A DNA stretch of 64,000 nt from Undaria pinnatifida (lineage: Eukaryota; Sar; Phaeophyceae; Laminariales; Alariaceae): assembly GCA_012845835.1 (NCBI GenBank), contig JABAKD010000018.1:1732616-1796615 (forward strand), written 5' to 3'. Within the stretch, counting starts at the first letter, position 1. Each line of letters begins with the position of its first letter. Under the pieces are notes generated by a model, which searched no databases, had not been told where the DNA came from, and worked only from the letters and a program-made list of their open reading frames with translations. The translations under genes were made by a program, and so were the position numbers. Of this stretch, positions 58,001 to 64,000 are shown in pieces.

Positions 58001-61000
58001 GTTCACCCTGCTTTGCGAAAACCTTGTAAAACTAATCGCCTGCTCTGCTGCTGCTGCTGCTGCTGCTGCTGTTGGTTTCAGTTCGTGATCGTGGCTGCGT
58101 TCGACCACACCGACCCCGAGCTGCCAGTGGAGGAGAGGGTCGCCCTCGGACTCAAACGCTGCGGTGTCTCCGTGTCCTGTAAGTGGCCGCGCCGTTGCGG
58201 TCAATCCTACGCGTGAACGCGGCGAGTCGAGTCAAGCGCGCGGCGATTTTGTGTCGAAAAGCAACCGAAAAATGATGCGCATGATGATGATTTAAGCATG
58301 CATGTTAAGTCTACAGTAGATCTAAGTTGGATTACTCCGTGTATGTTCATCCTCATATATAATTTTTCCCCCTTCGTGTGCTCTGCTTGCATGCTCATCC
58401 TCATATGTCGTTCTCCCCGTTTGTGTGCTCTGCTTGCTTTAGTCGTACTTATGGTTTTGTTTTTTTGTTTTGTTTTTTGCCCCTCCCCCCCCCCCCCCCC
58501 CCCGCCCTTTTCTGCCTCCCCTCGTTATTTCTACCGTTGCCGGTTTTATCATATGCGTTGGCGTCTTTTATGTTTTTTTTTGTCTGCAAACGCACCGCTA
58601 TCCACCCCCCACACACATCAAATGACTAAGTCAAGCAAACATTTAGTACCCCTCCGCCCCCCCCCTTTCCCTCGCTCTTTTTCTACGGTTGCCGGTTTTA
58701 AATACTACGTGGGCGTTTTTCGCTTGTTTTTTTTGTGGGGGGTTCATCAGACACGTCGCTGACGAACTTCTTCGCCTTCATGCTGGGCAGCACGACGTCC
58801 CTCCCCGCCGTGGAGTACTTCTGCCTCTACGCCGGCACTGCCATCCTCTTCGACTTCTTCTTGCAGGCGAGAGGCAACAAAATCAAAGAGTCCGGTCGGG
58901 GAGAAAAACATACCGTGCTTTTGTCATTTCAGCGTTGGGTTTAACGGCCTGTACAGCTGGAAGTACAGACGGAAGCCCGCTTTTGGGGACAAAATTACTT
59001 GGAGTTAGTATAGGGAAGGGTTTTAGGACTCTGAATGGAAAAAACATCAACGGTGTAAGGTTGCGCAAATCGTGGTCTCCTCTGTAGTGCCCTGTATGTG
59101 CCAGTTGGAAATGCCGGCACTATTGAGGAAACCGGCACTACTGCGTATGCTGCCACTGCTGGCTGTTTCCATCGGTGTCACGCGATTTCACAGGCACTGT
59201 AGCGGGCAACCGGCACTACTCAACCGGCGATATTAGAGGGGTCACCATTACCACTACTTTCGAAGTACCTTGTATGAGGATACGTATGCCTATTGGGTTA
59301 GTTCAGAAAGCGGTGTTGATCATGTCGATGTTGATCATGGCGATGGTGATGATGATGATGATGATAATGATAATGATGATGATGGTAATGATGACAGTGA
59401 TAATAGCGATGGTGATGGTGATGATGACGATGATGTTGATGTTGATGATGATGTTGATGATGATGTTGATGATGATTGTGAAGGTATTAGTGGGGTATTA
59501 GTCCGTTTGACCGCTTGCAAAAGGTTAACCAATAGCTCACCCAAATTAAGCCTTACAACACTCTCCCCCCCTGAAACGGCGGGATACCAGGTCGGCCGGA
59601 TATACGGGCGGACCTGTCATGTATCCAAGCCGTTTCATTTCCTGGGGTACCAGGGAGAGTATTTTTCAAGTTCGACATCATGAGGAAAATCTGAAAAGAT
59701 TATTATTGTGGACCGTGGGGATCGAACCCACGACTAAAAAAAAAACATGGTCTGTCGACGACGCCATTTGTTAAGGAATTTAGTAGGGTATTAGTCCGTT
59801 TGACCACTTGCACAAGGTTAACCAATGGCTTACTCGAACTAACTAAGCCTTATAACATCATTCTAGATGCCGGTGAAATTAAAAAACGAAAACGACAAAT
59901 GATCACGCCCGTGTCGAAACCAACAGATGACGGCTTTCGTGGCATGCTTGACCATGGACGCTAACCGCCAGAAGGCCGGGAGGATCGATTGGTGCTGCTG
60001 CTTCACCAGCCAAAAGTACCTCGAAGAGGTAGGCCTTGTCGTCGGTGTCAATTATTTGCTGGCCGTGGTGGTGGTAGCGGGGGTGGTGGTGATGGTTGTC
60101 TTCCGGTCGTTGCTAGGTCTCCTCGCTGTCCATCAAAAGCCGAATACCATGATAGTTTTCGTTTTTCTACTGTATTCGCAATAGCTGCTGTAGTCTCAGA
60201 CCCTCCTGCTCCTCCTCCTCCCCCCCCCCCCCCCCCCCCCACGCCCTGCTCCTCCCGACTCCCCCCTCCCGCCTCGAAAACGAAAACAGGAGCGGACGAA
60301 GCGGGGAGTTGACTTGTCTACGGGAGCGAAAGAATCCGGCCGCGCGGTACGGCGGCAGGAGTCTGGCGTGGCCGAGATACACCAGCTGGGGCCCGTTGGA
60401 AGGTTGGTAGTAGACCCTGCTGTATAGACTCCCACGTTTTTACATTAACCTACGAATGTGTTGGAAAAAAAAAAAAAAATCCGCTTTAGCATTTTATTTT
60501 CCGTACCGAGTACCTTTGTTCGAAAACATTTACGTTTTCGCTTCTCATTTTCTCTTCTGTTTGTTGCTTCCATTTTTGTGATACTTTCGCCTCTCTCTCT
60601 TTTTTTTTTTCCCTTCAGATTTTGGTATTGCTTTGCACCTATTACTTGTTTCGTCAGCTTTCTCTTAAAACTTCTCCCTCTGTTACCCCCTGGCCACATG
60701 ATTTGCTCACTCTTTTCCTCGATGTTCCCGATCTCCTTTCCGATTTTTTTTGTTTTGTTTTGTTTGCTTTCCCTATTTTTTATTTTCCTTTTTTTTTTTT
60801 TTTTCAAATTTTATTGCATGCAGATTCATGAAGGATACATACACCCCGTTCCTTCTTTCCGCCAAGGGCAAGGCTTTGGTTCTGCTGGGCACTGTCGCCC
60901 TCTTCGCCGCCGGAGTCTACGGCGTGACCCAGGTGAGCAAATACGTATCACAACAGGATGTACTTTCGCTGTCGGCTTAATTTTGCGGGGGGGGGGGGGG

Positions 61001-61529
61001 TTCTCCCCGTCGGACCGTTCAATGTATAGCCAGCCCTAGAACAAGCCATTATATATATGTACTATATGTACTATAGTATAAAACTAAGAACACACTCCAG
61101 CTGCTGTGAGATCCGAAGATTTTGTCTCGAAACTCATCTTTGCAAGCTATGTGTGATACTCCGATCGCGCGTATTACGGGTTATGTGTCCTCATTAAGGA
61201 TGTAGGTCGGCGGCCCCCGTATTGCGGGTTGTGTGTCCTCGTTAAGGGTACAGGTCGGCGGCTCCCCTTGGATATATGTATATATATATGTTTGCTGGTT
61301 GTTTCGCTCACAGGCGTCCCTCATGGAGTAGCAGTGATGCAACCCCGCACCCTCGCGGGTGCATGCCCGTGCTCGTAGAGATTTATCCTCGCGTAAGAAA
61401 ACGACTACAGGAGAGAAAGCGCGAGAGCGTGAGTTGGTAAAAAATAGATGAAAATCGACGAGCATACAAAGCTGAGAAGTGGGAATGCTGAATGAACCCG
61501 TGTGCGCGATAAAAAGAAATGGCGGCACG

Positions 61530-61562
<33 letters not shown>

Positions 61563-62218
61563 AGAAGGGGGAAGACACCTGTGACCACGGCTTGTCTATG
61601 GAAGGTCGCCGAAGGCAAAACCTGTCACGGGTTGAGAGCTGGAAAGTAGAAAGCGATGATGATTGAAAAAACGAAAAAATAGAAGGGAAAAAAAAAGAAG
61701 GTCTCCCGGGACAAACGCTCTTTTCTGCAGGCGCGGTTGAAGTACGCCCCACTCTTCGCCATGCTTACAACGACGACAGCTGCTGTCGACAAAACTTGTC
61801 TTTCTCGCGCAGGTGGCGTGTCTTAAGAAACGATAAAAGGGTCAAAAGGGCTACACTCCGTAACGATAACGATAAGTTAGTTGTCGACGAAACGCCTCCG
61901 TCTCAACAGCTTACGTGTCTTTTTTTCGTCATACAGCCAGAAACAAGGCCGTTCCCTATACCACCATTACCATCCCACGTTTTCTTGGGGACGAGCAGCG
62001 CGGAAATTTTGAGTAGAAGAGCATGCAACCCTTGTTGATAGATCCAGGCGAAGATACGTAAAAAAGCGACGAGATCGAGCGTGGAGCGGCACGAGGATCA
62101 GCATGGTTAAGCGTTAGATTCCCTTCCCCCGTTCTCTTGCTTGCTTGCTTGCTCGGCAGGCGACCCAAGGGTTTGAGGTGCTGGACTTAGCGCCAGATGA
62201 CCACTACGCCCGGGACTG
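49059..62218 (+). CDS. Patched/NPC1-like sterol-sensing-domain RND permease (5' part)
   Basis: Fifteen exons give the first ~555 residues. The start is MAMKTKQ (22-bp exon at 49059), spliced in phase 1 to [10 protein letters not shown]. Helix 1 is about residues 45-64 ([19 protein letters not shown]), followed by a family-typical LWVPSDS. The first luminal/extracellular domain has paired cysteines ([16 protein letters not shown]) and [11 protein letters not shown]. The sterol-sensing domain runs from about residue 272 ([19 protein letters not shown]) through [20 protein letters not shown] (ending at 356) to the [20 protein letters not shown] stretch. A further helix precedes [12 protein letters not shown], which opens the second loop. 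Family members are proton-linked or ion-linked membrane permeases acting on sterols or lipids; the substrate here is not known. All phases agree. Intron 11 seems to use a GC donor. Usual members have about 800-1,300 residues, so the C-terminal half is missing from the window. Confidence 0.92.
49093..49357 (+). repeat. 53-bp minisatellite, five copies, in intron 1
   Basis: The unit begins ATATTTGTAATCTATCCCTA and includes GGGCTGATGTTGTAAGAAGG. Copies start at 49093, 49146, 49199, 49252 and 49305 with exact 53-bp spacing and almost no differences. Confidence 0.97.
49708..49893 (+). CDS. Patched-like exon 2 (helix 1)
   Basis: It follows GTTGCATCAG and ends before GTAAGG in phase 1. It encodes the cytosolic N-terminus ([20 protein letters not shown]) and the first membrane helix. 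Confidence 0.9.
50630..50704 (+). CDS. Patched-like exon 3
   Basis: Between TTCGACCAG and GTGAGT. It completes [20 protein letters not shown], the family signature after helix 1. Confidence 0.93.
50683..51000 (+). repeat. Tandem duplication spanning an exon-intron boundary
   Basis: The last ~22 bp of exon 3 and the following intron (GACAGTGAGTGCACCAAGGA) are repeated 161 bp downstream, starting at 50844, including the 5' splice site. Both copies continue into CTTGGGGGAGGGGGC.GCGTA. Beyond them a GGTTTTGGTGACCCC unit of ~80 bp repeats to about 51150. Confidence 0.9.
51860..51969 (+). CDS. Patched-like exon 4
   Basis: Between CCGTCGCCAG and GTGAAA, phase 1 to 0. It encodes [20 protein letters not shown] and [16 protein letters not shown] in the first extracellular domain. 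Confidence 0.9.
52857..52970 (+). CDS. Patched-like exon 5 (Cys-rich)
   Basis: Between CTCGTAACAG and GTGCTG, phase 0 to 0. It encodes [20 protein letters not shown], then [11 protein letters not shown]. The two cysteines probably form a luminal disulfide. Confidence 0.9.
53383..53532 (+). CDS. Patched-like exon 6
   Basis: Between GATAACACACAG and GTGGGT, phase 0 to 0. It encodes [20 protein letters not shown], then [13 protein letters not shown]. Confidence 0.9.
53950..54640. repeat. Family D fragment and local duplications in intron 6
   Basis: A family D copy (GAGTTCCTCAACCCAAAAGT, CTCCGAAATTGAGG on the opposite strand, TAGCGCGCGTC) occupies 53950-54290. After it, CTCACCTTGCAGAACTAGAC / TCACCTTGCGGGACTAGAC units with TACTGGGCT.TTCTC repeat at about 54422 and 54540. 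Confidence 0.65.
55502..55703 (+). CDS. Patched-like exon 7
   Basis: After CTACACTGTAG and before GTGAGA, phase 0 to 1. It encodes an acidic segment ([20 protein letters not shown]), the [15 protein letters not shown] stretch and the start of helix 2 ([11 protein letters not shown]). Confidence 0.95.
55736..55995 (+). repeat. (GGTT)n microsatellite in intron 7
   Basis: About 250 bp of TTGG/GGTT units with interspersed GGGTAATTGG and GATTCG variants. The repeated GGGTAATTGGTTGGTTGGTT order shows higher-order duplication. Confidence 0.97.
56356..56499 (+). CDS. Patched-like exon 8 (SSD helices)
   Basis: After CTTCCCAAG and before GTGAGA, phase 1 to 1. It encodes [16 protein letters not shown], then [20 protein letters not shown]. 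Confidence 0.95.
56560..57250 (+). repeat. Tandem ~160-bp units with C runs in intron 8
   Basis: Units of CCTAGG...AAAACCAATATTA.TGCA, AACCAAGAATGG.GTT, a C run, CAGTTTA.AAGGTATGTTGAA and CTCTATATATCTTAGC.CACGTC-like text occur at about 56640, 56810 and 57090, with a partial unit at 56970. Confidence 0.85.
57648..57715 (+). CDS. Patched-like exon 9 (GVDDM motif)
   Basis: After GGTGTGCAG and before GTGGGT, phase 1 to 0. It encodes [20 protein letters not shown] followed by DDM, the most conserved part of the family, with the acidic pair within the membrane. Confidence 0.97.
58082..58178 (+). CDS. Patched-like exon 10
   Basis: After a (CTG)n tract and GGTTTCAG, before GTAAGT, phase 0 to 1. 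It encodes [20 protein letters not shown], then KRCGVSVS. Confidence 0.95.
58751..58866 (+). CDS. Patched-like exon 11 (non-canonical donor)
   Basis: After GGTTCATCAG, phase 1. It encodes [20 protein letters not shown] and [18 protein letters not shown]. The family alignment requires the exon to stop after TTGCAG, where the intron begins GCGAGA, so this is probably a GC-AG intron. Confidence 0.9.
59315..59482 (+). repeat. (GAT)n microsatellite in intron 11
   Basis: About 165 bp of GATGAT with GTT, GAC and AAT interruptions. Frames through it read as runs of D or M and are not coding. Confidence 0.97.
59497..59857 (-). repeat. Direct repeats flanking a tRNA-like fragment in intron 11
   Basis: A ~65-bp unit (GTATTAGTCCGTTTGACC.C and TTGCA.AAGGTTAACCAAT) occurs at 59497 and 59788. 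On the minus strand, GTGGTCAAACGG resembles an A box, and GTGGGTTCGATCCCCAC at about 59715-59731 is a perfect T-arm with a B box. The acceptor stem does not close, so this is a tRNA-derived repeat or pseudogene and not a working tRNA. Confidence 0.6.
59927..60028 (+). CDS. Patched-like exon 12
   Basis: After AACCAACAG and before GTAGGC, phase 0 to 0. It encodes [20 protein letters not shown] and [14 protein letters not shown], the end of the sterol-sensing domain and the start of the cytosolic loop. Confidence 0.95.
60290..60402 (+). CDS. Patched-like exon 13 (cytosolic loop)
   Basis: After CGAAAACAG and before GTTGGT, phase 0 to 2. It encodes [20 protein letters not shown], then [10 protein letters not shown]. 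The sequence is not conserved in the family, but the phase matches both neighbours and no other exon bridges them. Confidence 0.75.
60824..60932 (+). CDS. Patched-like exon 14
   Basis: After TTGCATGCAG and before GTGAGC, phase 2 to 0. It encodes [20 protein letters not shown] and the helix [17 protein letters not shown]. Confidence 0.95.
61078..61272 (+). repeat. Family A repeat, copy 10, in intron 14
   Basis: The CACTCCAGCTGCTGTGAGAT start and GATACTCCGATCGCGCGTAT block are kept. The GGTCGGCGGC.CCC block is duplicated in tandem at about 61206 and 61254. Confidence 0.8.
61320..61660 (+). repeat. Repeat with tRNA-like family tail, copy 4, in intron 14
   Basis: It shares with 29090-29310 the GAGAGCGTGAGTT block, GATGAAAATCGACGA, a G run, CTGTGACCACGGCTTG and AGCTGGAAAGTAGAA, in the same order. 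The G run here is about 33 bases (61529-61561). The order shows that the sequence after copy 2 belongs to the same element. Confidence 0.7.
62161..62218 (+). CDS. Patched-like exon 15 (last seen)
   Basis: After CTTGCTCGGCAG and before GTGAGT, phase 0 to 1. It encodes [19 protein letters not shown], matching the family pattern at the start of the second large loop. Confidence 0.93.
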
Positions 62219-62399
62219 TGAGTTTTTGTCTATCCCGCGCCTCTAATTTTTACAAGGGTAGTTTTTTTTTTTTTTGCCCTGTTATCCTTGCTTTTTTATT
62301 TCTTTTATTTTTATTCTTGACACAAACGTCTGCACGTCGCCGGATAGCAGATGTGACAGTAAAAATAAGTTGTCCTCCTCCTGAAGCGTTTTTTTTTTT

Positions 62400-62612
62400 T
62401 ATTGTTTTCACGCACAGATTGTGCAAGACATCACCCTGCTGTTGACCCTGGTACAAACTACACTGTAGTAGTGTTGAGGGGAGGGACCGACCTATCCTTA
62501 ATGATTGCACACACACCCGGTACTGGGCGCGATCGGAGTATCACACGCAGCTTGCAAAGATGAGTTTCGACAAAATCTTCGATCTCACAGCGAGAACGAG
62601 TGTTTTTTAATT
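62400..62612 (-). repeat. Family A repeat, copy 11
   Basis: A reverse-strand copy ending near 62612, with reverse complements of GGTCGG.CCCTCCCC, GATACTCCGATCGCGCCCAG and the AGATTTTGTCGAAACTCATC block. Confidence 0.8.
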
Positions 62613-62754
62613 ATCCTTTTAACACTAGACTATATAGCGGTCCCGCCGGTAAAACGGTGGTGCGCGAGAGCAATGTGACCGCCTTATAGAGGGGAGCCGC
62701 CTTATTCACTCCAGGTTATGAGTGCCATTCCTCAGTCGTGCCGAGCGACTTTGA

Positions 62755-63225
62755 CCGCCTTATATAGGGAGACCGCCTTACATAGTAATACCGCCTTACA
62801 TAGGAATACCGCACTATATAGGGACACCGGATACCGCCGTACTGGGATGCCACCTTATATAGGGATACCGCATTATAGGGATACCGCATTATAGGGATAC
62901 CGCATTATAGGGATACCGCCTCATATAGGGATACCGCCTTGTATAGGGATACCGCCTTTAAGGGATACCGCCTTATATAGGGATACCGCCTTATATAGGG
63001 ATACCGCCTTAAAGGCATACCGCCTTATAGGAATACCGCCTTATAGGCATACCGCCTTATACAGGAATACCGCCTTATAGAGGAATACCGCCTTATATAC
63101 GCATACCACCTTATATAGGCATAGCGCCTTATATACGCATACCACCTTATATAGGCATAGCGCCTTATATACGCATACCACCTTATGTAGGGATACCGCC
63201 TTATATATGCATACCGCCTTATCGG
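62755..63225 (+). repeat. ~17-19-bp minisatellite array
   Basis: The unit ATACCGCCTTATATAGGG repeats about 25 times with variants, including exact 17-bp runs of GGATACCGCATTATA at 62875-62915 and a 38-bp super-unit at 63095-63180. It probably lies in the next intron of the Patched-like gene. Confidence 0.95.
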
Positions 63226-63561
63226 GGGGATCCCTACTGAATTTTTTTGAGCAGACACTTGCTTGTACACCGTTAGGTCTTGCTCCGTAGAGGGCGTATC
63301 CAGCTTGTTGAAACCCAGGCCGTTTACGCTGTCCTATCCCATGCCCGGTTCCTTTTTGTATCATAAATCGAAAGCAAAACAAGCAAAAGCCGCTGAAAGC
63401 CAACGCGCTCGCCGTGTTTTTTCTTCGCAACCCCCCCCCCCCCCACTCGCAAATTTCACCTCCGCTAACCCCACCAGACACCGCAGGTATCATCTCCCCC
63501 TCCCCCCTTCCCCCCCTGCAAATACCGCCTTAATTACCCCACCGCTACCTTTCAAATGTCA

Positions 63562-63593
<32 letters not shown>

Positions 63594-64000
63594 CTGATGC
63601 AGTTCACCCTTTATGCGACTCGCCGAACACCCCACGACGCTTCGCGCTTGGTGCAATGTCTGCCTGGTTGGTGAAAACTCGACGTGCTCCGTCGCGGCAT
63701 TAGTGTAGGGATGCGAGGAGGGTCTATGGTCATACAACTACTACGGCCATGCACAGGCTGAGTACCCTTCTCCCCCCCCCCCCCACACACACACACCTGA
63801 AAAAAAACGCGTCCACTAGTCCCCCCCCTCCTCCCTCACAAAGTTCGCCGTCCTTGCTACACCCCCTGCAAGTAACGCCTTCACTACTCCCCCCCTGATA
63901 TTTCAAGCATCACCCCCCCCCCCCCCCCCGGAAATATCGCCTTCACTACCCCCCCCCCTCCCCCCCCCTGACCTCTCAAATATCACCGTACTACCCCCCC
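63226..64000. other. C-run-rich right end, no exon identified
   Basis: Long C runs (for example 63559-63590) alternate with diverged CAAATACCGCCTT / TTTCAAATGTCACC units. I looked for an exon continuing the Patched-like frame in phase 1 and did not find one. Confidence 0.5.

Noticed and set aside
59175-59683. ORFs with runs of D, M or S near 59.3-59.5 kb
   Set aside because: They are translations of the (GAT)n microsatellite in intron 11.
62640-63230. CRISPR-like array
   Set aside because: Units of 17-19 bp are contiguous without unique spacers, and the context is eukaryotic. It is a minisatellite.

Overview
The window looks like nuclear DNA of a eukaryote with long, intron-rich genes. Exons of about 40 to 200 bp are joined by GT-AG introns of about 250 to 2,000 bp with pyrimidine-rich 3' ends, the intergenic DNA is dense in dispersed and tandem repeats, and long homopolymeric C and G runs are common. 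This architecture fits a stramenopile alga, most like a brown alga, but that placement is an inference from style and not from a marker gene. A 500-bp run of N (43501-44000) shows this is a draft scaffold.

Layout. Positions 1-9.4 kb are mostly dispersed repeats (families called A and D here), with one possible terminal exon near the left edge. From 10,575 to at least 19,069 on the minus strand lies a multi-exon gene I do not recognise. It has eleven consecutive frame-compatible exons (about 480 residues) ending in a stop, with three Cys/His-rich segments, and its introns hold a ~300-bp tandem array and two copies of a ~1-kb repeat (family C). From 20 to 26 kb is a large degenerate satellite with higher-order structure and a small dyad in many monomers. 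From 26 to 30 kb is a large inverted repeat carrying copies of a repeat with a tRNA-like head. From 30 to 36 kb are smaller duplications, hairpins and a ~100-bp satellite. From 36.9 to 43.5 kb is a composite block of families A and B arranged as direct and inverted copies up to the gap. From 44.9 to 47.2 kb are two small divergent candidate genes of unknown function.

From 49,059 to beyond the right part of the window is the one confidently identified gene: a plus-strand Patched/NPC1-like sterol-sensing-domain permease of the RND superfamily. Fifteen exons encode the N-terminal ~555 residues (start methionine, first transmembrane helix, first luminal/extracellular domain, sterol-sensing domain with the GVDDM motif, and the start of the second large loop). 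The reading phase agrees across all fourteen introns; one intron appears to use a GC donor. Its introns are full of microsatellites, minisatellites and repeat copies. The C-terminal half was not found before position 64,000.

The functional relation between the genes is unknown; nothing suggests co-regulation except the head-to-head spacing of the two small genes near 46 kb.
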